NCBI RefSeq assembly: GCF_028640845.1
Contig: NC_080539.1
Span: 303,896,016 to 303,960,015, forward strand
Direction: 5' to 3'
Origin: Ahaetulla prasina
Taxonomy: Eukaryota > Chordata > Lepidosauria > Squamata > Colubridae
DNA: 64,000 bases
A program made the position numbers and the translations under genes. Position 1 is the first letter of the stretch. Every line of letters begins with the position of its first letter. Below are positions 43,401-47,967 of the stretch, piece by piece. The notes under the pieces are model-generated. The model had not been told where the DNA came from. It did not search any database and was given only the letters and a program-made list of their open reading frames with translations.

Positions 43401-45435
43401 GTTAAGTGAAGGATGCCATATTTTTCCCGATTTGCATCACATGTCCAAAATATTCTAACTTTTGCTTTTTAATGGCTTTAGAAGATCCTCACAGGCTTTA
43501 ATGGTATGTAGGAATAATATAGACAAGACACAGACATAGACATGATTCTGTTAATTACAATAACAGAATTAGCTTACAGTAAAGTAGAATTAGCTCATCT
43601 GATCTTATTTTTTGCCTGATCTACCCTGTAAAGCTAATATCAGTCTTGCAAGTCTGAAAATACTTATTTTCTCCATTCCCTTTCCAGCCCCAAAACTAGC
43701 AGGATCTCTTCTGAGCCACTTGCTCTGCCCACATTCCTTTTATGCAACTGTTATAACTGCAATTTATGCAACCATTCCCATATACCAGTATACAGGCTCA
43801 GTGGAAACTTGTTCATTTACCCAGACACATTCTTTGTGCACAGATAAATTGAATTGTGTGCCAAGAGAGATTATCCTTAACTAATAGATCACTATAAAGT
43901 CTTCTGGCAGATATAAAGAAATCAGGGACCAGGGTTGCTCAAATGAATACAAGCTTATTACATGCTATCTCTAAACAAGAATCTGTATTACTAACGGTCA
44001 AGCCAAATTGGTGGTAGATAAGAGTCAACGGAATTTAAGGATGGCTGGACCTAGATGTCTTATGGGCACAAAGGGAGTCCACACTGATGATACGCTTGAC
44101 CCCTCCCTTAGCCACAACCTAGTCATCCTACACCTTCCCTTGATTTCCTAGGTAGAAATGAATTGGAGTAAAAGATCAAGAAATAAGCTGCATCAATCAA
44201 GAAAGAAATCTGACTATCATTACCGCAATGATTCTTATTCTTATTCTTGCTATTATTTGCTTTGTCTAATCTAGCCTATAGATGAAGCCTCCAGATACTT
44301 TGCAAAGCAAGGGATTCCATTCCCCAAAATAGATCTCAGTAGAGAAAAGAATCTGAAGGAGTGTTATGTTTTTGAAGATGCTACAGATTCAAAAGCACCT
44401 ATTGTGGTTTTTTTCCCACTAATAAATGATACCTTCAAGAAATACAAAGCACCAGGTAAGTTCCTTGTTTCAGACCTAACAGACCTAACCATTTTTTCAT
44501 GGGTGAATATTCACATTTGGGGAACTAAACCCTCTACTACACTTATACTATTATAAATCAGTAAATTTGGAAGTTTACACATAATTATTATCATTACTCA
44601 TAATCCTCCTGCCAAATTACCCTTCATTTTCTAAGTTTAGATAACTCTTTATTTAAAAAATATCTTGTTAGTTGTCCCAAAGATTATTTGCAAATGGCAC
44701 TGGACTTCATTTTTTCCCCTGAAGATGTTTTGCTTCACATCCAACTTGTCAGTTGTACAACCTTGGAGTAGTCAAGAAAATATTAAACTGTTTCAATTAT
44801 ATTAAGTCAGTGGTGTATAGTCTGGAGTCCCAGGGACATATATGGGCTTACAATTCTGGGTTTGGTCCAAAGGAGTCTTGGGAAATTTGTTCCCAAATTG
44901 TACTGCTTAATATGACAGTGGAGAGAAATTGTTAAATTAAATTAAATTAAATTAAATTAAGGATTTCTCCTGGCTTTTTCTACTTCTTGAATGCAATCCC
45001 TAGCACAACATTCAAAGGCTGCCATCCCTCCCCCTGCAAAGTTAAGTTTCTTATGTTAAATAGACTTGATATTATGGGCATTATCATGTCTTGGAAATGC
45101 ATGTCTTTCCTTCCTCTCCAACAATCATTATGACTTGTTTTAGAGTCTTCAGCTTTTGCATGATTAGGGTGCTACTCCATCCCACGACAAACAGGAAGTT
45201 AGGAAGATTGGAAGTTCCTGTTTGTTTGTGGGATGGAATAGCACCTTAATGATGCAAAAGCTGAACTTAGGGAAATATATGCTTTGCAGCTTGACAGCTG
45301 ATGTCAGCAGAGGCCTCAACACTCCTGCCATTCTACTACAATGGATGGATAGTGGAGCCAAAGTTATTCTATTCCAGCAGGTGCAATTTGTGGTACTTGA
45401 GATATTTCCAAACTCGACTCAGCTACAACTTCTAT

Positions 45436-45494
<59 letters not shown>

Positions 45495-46657
45495 TTTTAT
45501 TTGTCAATAAATACAAGAAAACAAGTAACAGAGTAGACACAGACATGGACACATGAAAAAATTTTGGCACAAAAAAAGGGATATAAATTGGTAAAACATA
45601 GCCATAAACACATAGAATGATTACATATAATTGGGAACAGTAGGACAGGGATGGTAAGCACACCGGTGCGCTTATGCACATCCCCTTAGAAATATAAAAG
45701 GTCCACGCTAGACAGTTTACGGTAAAAGGTATGGGGATTAGAGAGACTAACAACAGGATCAGGTAGATTGTTCCAGACATTTATTACTCTAGTGCAAAAG
45801 TCATATTTCCTACAATTAAGATTAGAACGAATTACATTGAGTTTAAATCTATTGATGGCCCTTGTATTATTATGGTTGAAATTAAAGTATTCATTTACAG
45901 GTAGAACATTTTGGTAAATAATCTTATGAACTAAGCATAGGACGAAACATAGATTTAGATAGAAAAATTTGGAATTGATGAGTGAGTATATTTTGTGATT
46001 TGGTTTTTTTACTACGCAAGTATGGCTAAAGTTGAAATATGGTAGAAGCTGTAATTCAGAAAGCCACAGGTTTTTTAATTTATTTTTATTTATTTATTTG
46101 TCAAGAACGTATTAGGTAATAAGTATAAACATAGATTAGATACAAATAGAGAAAACATTAGGACAGGGACGGTATGCACGCTGGTGCTCTTATGCACACC
46201 CCTTAGGTTCCCCATCCCTGATGTAATCCAGTAGCAGAAGGTTTAAATTAGATTAACTCTTGTGATAGACAACCATAACATATTGACTTGCTTCGGTAAT
46301 AGGGATAGTAGCACTAATAAGAAGATACTGACTTTGTTGTGCAGATTTTGAGCAAATAATACATTTAATGGTAAATGGTGTTTTACAGGTATGAAACGTG
46401 CTCCCACTGAACTGAAGCAAGGTGAAGTTGATGTAACTAGTCCTCTTTCTCCATATGGAATACAAAACTTTCAATATTCTGAGGAGAATTTTGATAAGTT
46501 AATAGAGCTAACCAATTACAACATTCAGAATAACAAAAACTCAATCCTTCAAGCTTTACAAAGAGCAATAGAGAGAAAAAGCCTCAGACGAAATAGACAT
46601 CTTTTCAAATACGACGGGAAGACTCCTGAACCAGCTGTTGCAATTTCTATAGATTAA
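2417..46657 (+). CDS. PLA2G4E: PLA2G4E-like gene 1 (cytosolic phospholipase A2 epsilon type), 5' partial, 18 exons in window
   Basis: Intracellular C2-domain phospholipase/acyltransferase of the group IV family. Joined exons give about 782 residues: the C2 domain from its second exon (SDCYV, then DPVWNETF, then a VHDENH calcium-loop region), a linker with TNGVLV and [11 protein letters not shown], then the catalytic PLA2c domain with ATGGGAR, the nucleophile elbow [30 protein letters not shown] with the likely catalytic Asp, [15 protein letters not shown], and a basic C-terminus (RKSLRRNRH). Mammalian PLA2G4E shares this word order, and its basic tail is known to bind acidic phospholipids. 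The exons encoding the start and first C2 strands should lie upstream, since in gene 2 they sit more than 5 kb before the equivalent exon. Phases agree at all junctions except 18289/20221, so the gene is either intact with an unusual donor or frameshifted there. Assignment to epsilon rather than delta/zeta rests on recalled word similarity, not a tree. Confidence 0.92.
2838..3012 (+). mobile_element. L2/CR1-like LINE 3' end with (AAT)n tail
   Basis: The segment ends in CCGCCCTGAGTCCTTCGGGA and GAAGGGCGGTATAAAAATTC, then (AATAAT)n. It is the forward version of the motif at 107-340. Confidence 0.65.
3060..3479 (+). mobile_element. Tigger/pogo-like MITE (Tc1/mariner superfamily)
   Basis: The 416-bp element begins TA-CAGTTAGTCCTTGACTTAC and ends GAGGATTACCTG-TA, so it has terminal inverted repeats and a TA target duplication. 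Related copies lie at 5122, 5971, 20790, 49646 and 60370. It has no coding capacity. Confidence 0.75.
3557..3770 (+). mobile_element. hAT (Charlie-like) non-autonomous fragment
   Basis: It starts CAGGGGTCCCCAACAACCGG followed by GCCACAGTCTGTTTAGAACT, the common vertebrate hAT terminal sequence. The right end is not clear, so the boundary is approximate. Confidence 0.55.
3930..4661 (+). mobile_element. CR1/L2-clade LINE 3' end (RT C-terminus remnant)
   Basis: A 115-codon frame from 3965 reads [18 protein letters not shown] and [15 protein letters not shown], the C-terminal segment of a jockey/CR1-clade reverse transcriptase. A 37-nt duplication near 4268-4320 breaks the frame. The 3' end carries the ggggcgtgcataagcgcac motif, then an (AAAT)n tail to 4661. 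Inverted copies occur at 28290 and 45430. Confidence 0.8.
5122..5448 (+). mobile_element. Tigger-like MITE
   Basis: TACAGATAGTCCTTGACTTA opens and AAGAATTTACTGTA closes a 327-bp copy of the element at 3060. Internal deletions shorten it. Confidence 0.7.
5971..6343 (+). mobile_element. Tigger-like MITE
   Basis: A third copy: CTTACAACAGTTCATTTAGT at the left, TCAAGGATTATCTGTA at the right. The first bases of its left terminus are degraded. Confidence 0.65.
6641..6694. repeat. (CATT)n microsatellite
   Basis: About thirteen perfect CATT units. It is intronic, 3.3 kb before the next exon. Confidence 0.95.
6840..7350 (+). mobile_element. PLE-like repeat, left arm of an inverted pair
   Basis: The segment reads [14 protein letters not shown] in one frame, resembling the C-terminal end of Penelope-like ORFs. 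It continues with a tract containing AATCAAGGAACTACCAACTC and GATGTTACCTAGCCGAATG. The same family occurs inverted at 8030-8700, and at 23770, 48775 and 63470. The class assignment is tentative. Confidence 0.5.
8030..8700 (-). mobile_element. PLE-like repeat, right arm of the inverted pair (with nested MITE)
   Basis: This is the reverse complement of 6840-7350: it contains CTTGGTAATTCCTTGATTAG and TTGATGGCTGATTCATCCAC in order. The MITE at 8301-8433 is inserted within it. Confidence 0.6.
8301..8433. mobile_element. hAT-like MITE with perfect 8-bp TSD
   Basis: The 133-bp element runs from CAGTGGTGGGTTGCC to GAATCCACCCCTG. It is flanked on both sides by GTTTGGAT (8293-8300, 8434-8441), the 8-bp duplication expected of hAT transposons. 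Relatives lie at 47200 and 58835. Confidence 0.85.
8701..9991. other. Intronic stretch without recognisable features
   Basis: AT-rich intron sequence of gene 1 between the inverted PLE-like repeats and the C2 exon at 9992. I see no exon, repeat family or structure here. Confidence 0.5.
9992..10123 (+). CDS. PLA2G4E: Gene 1 exon: C2 domain, C-terminal half
   Basis: This 132-nt, phase-0 exon encodes [17 protein letters not shown], then [17 protein letters not shown] and LTFPLDPK. It supplies the third calcium-binding loop (HDEN) and the last C2 strands. It is flanked by ttctcttctcag and gtaagg. Confidence 0.93.
10763..10849. mobile_element. hAT-like foldback MITE (CAGGGGTCTCC family)
   Basis: The 87-bp copy has inverted ends CAGGGGTCTCC and GGAGACCCCTG; the left arm is mostly deleted. 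Flanks TTTTAAAC and GTTTAAAC match at seven of eight positions, consistent with an 8-bp TSD. Confidence 0.8.
11255..11415 (+). mobile_element. CR1 LINE 3' end
   Basis: It contains GTTGTGGGTGATCTACATTG, GTTTTTAAGAAGAGATTG and CCCCTTCCAGCTGTTATTCT, the common CR1 3' terminal block. It is nested inside the unclassified repeat around it. Confidence 0.75.
12904..12944 (+). CDS. PLA2G4E: Gene 1 exon: end of C2 / linker
   Basis: This 41-nt micro-exon encodes [13 protein letters not shown] plus two bases. It is bounded by ttcatag and gtaagt. The residues match the E.LEVEF.LE stretch that follows the C2 domain in PLA2G4E. Confidence 0.9.
13647..13852 (-). mobile_element. Possible solo LTR
   Basis: On the minus strand, a 206-bp segment starts TGTAATG, ends CATGACA, and carries a TATATAAGG box followed by a GC-richer transcribed-like part. 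Five-base target duplications are not evident, so the boundaries are uncertain. Confidence 0.45.
14355..14470 (-). repeat. L2/CR1-like LINE 3' end fragment
   Basis: It contains AATTTATAAGCCACCCAATT and TTTGGGTGGTGTACAACAC, the diverged tail motif of squamate LINEs in reverse orientation. Confidence 0.5.
15536..15578 (+). CDS. PLA2G4E: Gene 1 exon: linker
   Basis: This 43-nt exon encodes [14 protein letters not shown]. Its first base completes the codon left open by the previous exon. The TNGVLV word is shared with mammalian PLA2G4E. Confidence 0.88.
16095..16170 (+). repeat. SINE/LINE tail fragment
   Basis: GGGAGCCGCCCAGAGATAAT, then a stretch ending TTTAAATAAATAAAC, resembles the tail shared by squamate SINEs and L2-type LINEs. 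It directly precedes the GATA array. Confidence 0.5.
16176..16415. repeat. GATA/GA/GGCA compound microsatellite (Bkm-like)
   Basis: GATA units, then GA units, GGTA units, a second GATA block of about sixteen units, then GGCA units. The GATA motif is the core of the snake Bkm satellite. Open frames through it are artefacts. Confidence 0.95.
16749..16806 (+). CDS. PLA2G4E: Gene 1 exon: linker
   Basis: This 58-nt exon encodes [19 protein letters not shown] plus one base. The acceptor is ttttgatag and the donor G|gtaata. It continues the conserved VLVSR..SCLE linker. Confidence 0.88.
17619..17832 (+). repeat. GGAA/GGGA polypurine array
   Basis: About 210 bases almost entirely of G and A on the plus strand. 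It ends 305 bases before the exon at 18138. Long frames in it are low-complexity artefacts. Confidence 0.95.
18138..18289 (+). CDS. PLA2G4E: Gene 1 exon: variable linker/start of PLA2c region
   Basis: This exon encodes [20 protein letters not shown], a further stretch ending LKNLCGTNS, and is open throughout. The acceptor is cttctccacag and the strong donor is TCT|gtatgt, which leaves phase 0. The next recognisable exon needs phase 1, so the true donor could be a weak one four bases downstream (TAT|gttttt). Confidence 0.83.
18923..19033. mobile_element. hAT-like foldback MITE with perfect TSD
   Basis: Near-palindromic 111-bp element, CAGGGGTCTCCAATCTTGGC to GGAGATCCCTG. It is flanked by identical TTCTAGAA (18915-18922, 19034-19041). 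The two arms pair over almost their whole length. Confidence 0.88.
19380..19470 (-). repeat. LINE 3' end fragment
   Basis: TTTATTATAACTGTCCAATG and CCCTGGGTGACATACAACTT resemble the reverse-oriented tail of an L2-like LINE. Confidence 0.4.
19545..19960. repeat. Foldback interspersed repeat
   Basis: The word TTTTTTGCTAGTCTGAGATG recurs inverted as CAGACTAGCAAAAAA, flanked by inverted copies of TCATGGCAACTAG. A second related unit contains CTGATGAAGCTGCTTGGATG and GAGACGAGCAAA-like sequence. The family is not identified. Confidence 0.5.
20221..20300 (+). CDS. PLA2G4E: Gene 1 exon: PLA2c N-terminal region (phase conflict upstream)
   Basis: This 80-nt exon, read from its third base, encodes [20 protein letters not shown] and EVTITQ. 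This aligns with the PLD..S region before LDVRL in PLA2G4E. It joins the next exon in phase 0. Read in the frame dictated by the strong upstream donor, it would hit a stop before its end. Confidence 0.82.
20790..21293 (+). mobile_element. Tigger-like MITE with internal 139-bp tandem duplication
   Basis: TTCAGAGTTACAATG and the end CAAGGACTACATG match the family at 3060. Inside, 20799-20937 and 20938-21076 are near-identical direct copies differing at a few bases. Confidence 0.6.
21345..21467. mobile_element. hAT-like MITE (GGGTGTCAAAC family)
   Basis: Ends CACGGGTGTCAAACTTG and CAGTTTGATACCCCTG are inverted. Flanks ATGTACAA and ATGTAGGA agree at six of eight positions. Relatives at 33020 and 53945. 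Confidence 0.75.
22240..22450 (+). mobile_element. Sauria-type SINE (tRNA-derived head, BovB-like tail)
   Basis: GGCACAAAATTGGG and the stretch GAGGCAGTGGCAAACCACTT, then ACCTTGCCCAGAAAATTGCA match the body of Sauria SINEs. The 3' tail is diverged. Confidence 0.7.
22911..22948 (+). CDS. PLA2G4E: Gene 1 exon: PLA2c region
   Basis: This 38-nt micro-exon encodes [12 protein letters not shown] plus TG. It is flanked by ttatctctag and gtaaga. Phase agrees on both sides. Confidence 0.87.
23259..23394 (+). CDS. PLA2G4E: Gene 1 exon: PLA2c region, LDVRL motif
   Basis: This 136-nt exon encodes [19 protein letters not shown], then [16 protein letters not shown] and an acidic stretch ending DHE. It matches LDVRL..LCP.E..FLQKRK..VA.ALK in the family. 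The acceptor is atatgcaag and the donor gtatgt. Confidence 0.93.
23465..23582. mobile_element. hAT-like foldback MITE
   Basis: 118-bp near-palindrome, CAGGGGTCTCCAACCTTAGT to GGAGACCCCTG. Flanks ATCAAGAC and ATCTAGAC match at seven of eight positions. It sits 70 bases after a coding exon. Confidence 0.85.
23988..24250 (+). mobile_element. tRNA-derived SINE, full copy
   Basis: The head GCCTCTGGTGGCGCAACAGG holds an A-box-like motif and GGTTCAAGTCC a B box. It is followed by ACTCAGCCTTCCATCC, the CCGCCCTGAGTCTTCGGAAA tail and poly-A. Confidence 0.8.
24263..24600 (+). mobile_element. Second tRNA-derived SINE, internally deleted and holding a MITE
   Basis: The head (GGCTCAGACTGCTAAGACAG, then GGTTCTAGTCCCACCAGG) and the tail (CCGCCCTGAGTCTTTGGAGA) match the copy before it. 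About 60 bases of middle are missing where the MITE at 24378 sits. Confidence 0.75.
24378..24513. mobile_element. hAT-like foldback MITE, copy A (no TSD)
   Basis: 136-bp palindromic element, CAGGGGTGTCCAAACTTGGT to TTTGGACACCCCTG. By eye it is identical to copy B at 24729. Its flanks CTTTATAA and AAATAGGA do not form a duplication. Confidence 0.85.
24729..24864. mobile_element. hAT-like foldback MITE, copy B (perfect TSD)
   Basis: 136 bp with the same sequence as copy A. It is flanked by identical ATATAAAA at 24721-24728 and 24865-24872, so this copy is an intact insertion. Confidence 0.92.
25123..25259 (+). CDS. PLA2G4E: Gene 1 exon: oxyanion loop and nucleophile elbow
   Basis: This 137-nt exon encodes [20 protein letters not shown], then [14 protein letters not shown] and ISGSSGST. 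GGGxR is the family's oxyanion/phosphate-binding motif. The Ser in G-S-S-G-S is the expected catalytic nucleophile; most family members have Leu where this copy has the first Ser. Confidence 0.95.
25502..25665 (-). repeat. LINE 3' end fragment with (TTTA)n
   Basis: (TTTA)n followed by CATTCCTATATCTTCCCATA and TTTTAACCAACTAAGTGACC resembles a reverse-oriented LINE tail. Diverged and not assignable to a family. Confidence 0.4.
26122..26344 (+). CDS. PLA2G4E: Gene 1 exon: PLA2c catalytic domain
   Basis: This 223-nt exon starts by completing Trp, then encodes [54 protein letters not shown] and [15 protein letters not shown]. The DPDWS and DLWGL words are family hallmarks. The donor GGG|gtaata is phase 0. 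Confidence 0.94.
26486..26592 (+). mobile_element. CR1 LINE 3' end with (TTATG)n tail
   Basis: GGGTTGGACTAGAAGACCTC and CCTTCCAACTCTGTTATTAT are followed by several TTATG units. It directly follows read-through from the exon at 26122. Confidence 0.8.
26593..28280. other. Intron of gene 1, diverged repeat pieces only
   Basis: Two short pieces (near 26825-26880 and 27035-27110) share the words GATTCTCAGTCATCCAGGTC and AAAAAGCACCTTTCGGAC with 29275-29400 and belong to one unidentified repeat. The rest shows no exon or known element. Confidence 0.45.
28290..28866 (-). mobile_element. CR1/L2-clade LINE 3' end, inverted relative to 3930
   Basis: It reads ACTTAAGTTTTAAAATA-type flank, then the tail, then the motif GTAGGCACGTTTGTGCTC and AGGACATTACAATGGATGAT, the reverse complement of 3930-4640. 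A long TA array has expanded inside its tail. Confidence 0.8.
28397..28502. repeat. (TA)n array
   Basis: About 106 bases of TA dinucleotides interrupted only by two AATTA units. Self-complementary over its length. Confidence 0.97.
29275..29400 (+). repeat. Unidentified interspersed repeat
   Basis: GAAGTTTCTTGGATGAGAAG and AAAAAGCACCTTTGGGACAA, ending GATGATTGAGAATCTCC, recur diverged at 26825 and 27035. Class not determined. Confidence 0.5.
29731..29845 (+). CDS. PLA2G4E: Gene 1 exon: PLA2c catalytic domain
   Basis: This 115-nt exon encodes [20 protein letters not shown], then [12 protein letters not shown] and SLQEFK. GQ.PLP.Y is strongly conserved in cPLA2s. It is flanked by tttttttacag and gtaaca. 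Confidence 0.93.
29846..31085. other. Intron of gene 1 without recognisable repeats
   Basis: I see no exon, transposon end or simple repeat in this intron between two catalytic-domain exons. Confidence 0.5.
31086..31223 (+). CDS. PLA2G4E: Gene 1 exon: PLA2c catalytic domain
   Basis: This 138-nt exon encodes [19 protein letters not shown], then the [20 protein letters not shown] stretch. The F.P.EVG..KYGA and FFMGR..K.IPES.IC words are family-specific. Confidence 0.95.
31479..31580 (+). repeat. (CATT)n array joined to CR1 3' end
   Basis: About fourteen CATT units run into ACCTGCAAGGTCCCTTCCAA and CTCTGTTAATCTGTTATC, a CR1 terminus. The frames reading FIHSFIHS across it are artefacts. Confidence 0.85.
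31600..32930. other. Intron of gene 1, no assigned element
   Basis: Mostly unique-looking sequence. A short (GGGT)n run is at 32817-32834. Open frames here lack any recognisable domain. Confidence 0.4.
32930..33213 (+). mobile_element. CR1 LINE 3' end interrupted by a MITE
   Basis: CCAGTGGAATGGCTTGCATC and GAAATGGTATAGGG lie before, and ATAGGGTCTCCTTCTTGAGC and CTGTTATTCTGTTAT after, the MITE at 33020-33137. Confidence 0.8.
33020..33137. mobile_element. hAT-like MITE (GGGTGTCAAAC family)
   Basis: Inverted ends CATGGGTGTCAAAC and CAGTTTGACACCCCTG. The flanks GTATAGGG and GATAGGG form a TSD with one base lost. Confidence 0.78.
34066..34308 (+). mobile_element. Sauria SINE
   Basis: The tRNA-like head is followed by GAAAGAGGCAATGACAAACC, CCAAGAAAACTGCAGGAACT and TGACTCGACGGCAAAAAAAA, the BovB-derived tail diagnostic of Sauria SINEs. 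Confidence 0.82.
34690..34790 (+). repeat. SINE/LINE tail with (AAAT)n
   Basis: TGTGTACCACCCAGAATCTT and a stretch ending ATAAATAAATAAAAG are a diverged 3' tail. Confidence 0.4.
35087..35197 (+). CDS. PLA2G4E: Gene 1 exon: PLA2c catalytic domain
   Basis: This 111-nt exon encodes [20 protein letters not shown], then [29 protein letters not shown] is the matching family word. The acceptor is ctttag and the donor G|gttagt. Confidence 0.94.
35586..38629 (+). mobile_element. BovB-type RTE LINE, internally rearranged, 10-bp TSD
   Basis: RTE-family retrotransposon inserted in the gene 1 intron between the exons ending 35197 and starting 40770. Frames preserve endonuclease words ([50 protein letters not shown]) and reverse transcriptase words ([36 protein letters not shown]), with a longest uninterrupted frame of 237 codons (37084-37797). 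It is dead: stops and frameshifts interrupt it, a hAT element is inserted at 36608, and part of the 3' coding region is missing and replaced by an inverted copy of the tail. The whole is flanked by identical AAAGAGCAAT (35576-35585 and 38630-38639) and ends in (AAC)n. BovB is known to have moved horizontally between squamates and ruminants. Confidence 0.93.
36608..37001. mobile_element. hAT-like MITE nested in the BovB LINE
   Basis: 394 bp, CAGTGATGGCTAACCTTTTT to AGGTTCGCCATCACAG, with GTGCCAAAAGTG subterminal repeats. Flanks TTCTATAC and CTCTATAC match at seven of eight positions. It is much more GC-rich than its surroundings. Confidence 0.88.
38321..38631. repeat. Inverted repeat of the BovB 3' tail
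   Basis: About 72 bases at 38321-38392 (TTGCGAAGTCATGTCTGACC, CATGGACAACATTCCTCC) are the reverse complement of the true tail at 38558-38631. Between them the LINE resumes at [16 protein letters not shown]. Confidence 0.85.
38640..38750. mobile_element. hAT-like foldback MITE relic
   Basis: TTTCCCAATCTTGGTAACTT and AATTCTGGGAGTTGAAGTAA are diverged arms of the same kind of palindrome as at 18923. The termini are eroded. Confidence 0.6.
39759..40367 (-). mobile_element. Solo LTR of an LTR retrotransposon
   Basis: 609 bp bounded by TGTTCTGTCCCCC and GAGCCACAACA, with inverted TGTT/AACA ends. Flanking ATATG and CTATG form a near-perfect 5-bp TSD. On the minus strand a GGGATAAAAGC box precedes the presumed transcribed part. 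No internal retroviral genes are present. Much more GC-rich than the intron around it. Confidence 0.75.
40770..40961 (+). CDS. PLA2G4E: Gene 1 exon: PLA2c catalytic domain
   Basis: This 192-nt exon encodes [20 protein letters not shown], then [19 protein letters not shown] and [15 protein letters not shown]...Y matches PLA2G4E. It is flanked by gttcttcag and G|gtacat. Confidence 0.92.
40962..42128. other. Intron of gene 1 without recognisable repeats
   Basis: AT-rich sequence with no transposon termini or exons that I can identify. Confidence 0.5.
42129..42295 (+). CDS. PLA2G4E: Gene 1 exon: catalytic aspartate
   Basis: This exon encodes [19 protein letters not shown], then [20 protein letters not shown] and [13 protein letters not shown]. 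The Asp of LVDTAAF corresponds to the catalytic Asp of the Ser-Asp dyad. Two in-frame donors are possible three bases apart (after 42292 or 42295); GTA|gtgaga was preferred as closer to consensus. Confidence 0.92.
42335..42372 (+). repeat. CR1 LINE terminal fragment
   Basis: CAAAGGTCCCTTCCAACTCT and GTTAATCCGTTAAT are the last bases of a CR1 3' end. Confidence 0.6.
43215..43500 (-). mobile_element. RTE-like LINE 3' coding end
   Basis: On the minus strand a broken frame reads [20 protein letters not shown], then [20 protein letters not shown] and [11 protein letters not shown]. This C-terminal pattern (GKIEGKR..GRR..SWL.NLRDWFG) is typical of RTE-class retrotransposon proteins. It belongs to a lineage distinct from the BovB copy at 35586. 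Confidence 0.7.
44275..44455 (+). CDS. PLA2G4E: Gene 1 exon: PLA2c catalytic domain
   Basis: This 181-nt exon encodes [19 protein letters not shown], then [17 protein letters not shown] and [31 protein letters not shown] is a PLA2G4 hallmark. The donor is G|gtaagt. Confidence 0.95.
44933..44961. repeat. (AAATT)n simple repeat
   Basis: Five to six AAATT units in the last intron of gene 1. Confidence 0.9.
45150..45263. repeat. Long imperfect hairpin (possible MITE)
   Basis: Arms CAGCTTTTGCATGATTAGGG... and ...TAATGATGCAAAAGCTG pair over about 49 bases with roughly five mismatches, around a loop of about 16 bases. Only one copy is seen in the window. Confidence 0.7.
45430..45975 (-). mobile_element. 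CR1/L2-clade LINE 3' end with (TTTA)n tail
   Basis: Eighteen or so TTTA units, then TTTGTCAATAAATACAAGAA, GTGCGCTTATGCACATCCCC and GTTTAAATCTATTGATGGCC, the inverted form of 3930-4661. It is within 900 bases of the terminal exon. Confidence 0.82.
46075..46215 (-). mobile_element. CR1/L2-clade LINE terminal fragment
   Basis: (TTTA)n, then TTTGTCAAGAACGTATTAGG and GTGCTCTTATGCACACCCCT. A second, shorter copy of the preceding element, 174 bases before the terminal exon. Confidence 0.75.
46389..46657 (+). CDS. PLA2G4E: Gene 1 terminal coding exon
   Basis: This last exon encodes [58 protein letters not shown] and a basic run SLRRNRH before stop TAA at 46655. The basic cluster corresponds to the polybasic tail of PLA2G4E. 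About 20 further residues follow it in this copy. Confidence 0.95.
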
Positions 46658-46969
46658 TTTATCATTAACGGCTATGTCAGTTTATTATACATTAGGATCA
46701 TAATGTATTTTGGTCATGACATTATATTAGTAGATCTTGGAAGCATTTGATCTGCATAGCAGCATCCGAATTTTAGAAAGTTTTCCCGGGAATATTCATT
46801 GAACAGTCATTTCTTTAAGACATCAAACAAAATGTGCCTTAAGTGATATGAGTCACAATTGTAATGTTTGCTTCCTTCATGCGTATGTTAGACCCTTATT
46901 ATTCTTGATATTATTAATTGGATTGTTATTGCTGTGACTACAGGTTATTATATCTCTGATTTATTATGT

Positions 46970-46975
46970 AATAAA
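46970..46975 (+). terminator. Polyadenylation signal of gene 1
   Basis: A canonical AATAAA lies 313 bases after the stop codon. No coding sequence intervenes, so it is the probable 3' end signal of gene 1. Confidence 0.55.
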
Positions 46976-47194
46976 TATAATAAGTATATTATGTATTTCT
47001 AGTAGCCAATATTCTCTGACCAGTTTACAAATATTTTTTAAAAATCTATGAAAGATAAAAGCAATATGATAGCATTACTCTTTTTCTTTTGTTCTCAATA
47101 AATAAATTAAGCAGAAAATAAGTTGCAACTGGAAATTAAAATTTAAGAGAGAACTGGGCCCTTGGGCCTCTGAAGAATTGGCATCATGTAAGCC

Positions 47195-47440
47195 AGGGTT
47201 GAAATCCATCAGGTTCTGACAGGTTCTGGAGAATCGGTAGCGGATATTTTGAGCAGTTCGGAGAACCAGCAAAAATAACCTCTAGCTGGCTGCAGAGTAA
47301 GGTGGGAATGGAGATTTTGCAGTATCGTTCCCCTGGAGTGGGGTAGGAATGGAGATTTTGCAGTATCCTTCCCCTGCCATGTCCACCAAGCCACGTCCAC
47401 AGAATCAGTAGTAAAAAAAATGGATTTCACCACTGATCTA
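47195..47440 (-). mobile_element. hAT-like MITE, AACCGGTAGTA family
   Basis: GGGTTGAAATCCATCAGGTT at one end and GGATTTCACCACTGATC at the other are inverted. The internal words GGTTCTGGAGAATCGGTAG and CCACGTCCACAGAATCAGTA link it to 58826 and 8301. Confidence 0.65.
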
Positions 47441-47839
47441 AGCAACATGAGCAAAAGTGGTTCGGGGATTAATATTCCCCAATATTAAATCAGTGTAAAA
47501 ATAAACTTTAAAACTTGCATAGCAAGAGGAGCAAGAATTGCCAGGTCTTGACAAAGAAGAATAAAAGCAACCTCATTTAATCTGAAATATTGGGATAGAT
47601 AATTAAGGTATTGTGAAAGAAGAAAAGATTCAGGGTAGAAAAGCATCATTATGGAAATGTCAAATGAATTTAAATTGTGAGAATTAGACAAAAGATACAA
47701 GGCAAAATCCTATAGTGCGGTAGGACTGATTTGGGGCTTATTGGGGTTTTTTGTCTCTTCTGAAAAATAGTTTTTGTTAACATTGTCCTTCAAAGATATT
47801 AAATTACCTCCAAGTTCAGTTTGATCAAGTGTGCTAAAC

Positions 47840-47959
47840 CAGGGGTCTCCAACCTTGGTCCTTTAAGACTTGTGGACTTCAACTCCCAGAGTCCCTCAGC
47901 CAGCAAAGCAGGAAGTTGAAGTCCACAAGTCTTAAAGAGACCAAGATTGGAGACCCCTG
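47840..47959. mobile_element. hAT-like foldback MITE
   Basis: 120-bp palindrome, CAGGGGTCTCCAACCTTGGT to GGAGACCCCTG-type end. Flanks TGCTAAAC and TGCTAGAC match at seven of eight positions. Confidence 0.87.
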
Positions 47960-47967
47960 TGCTAGAC

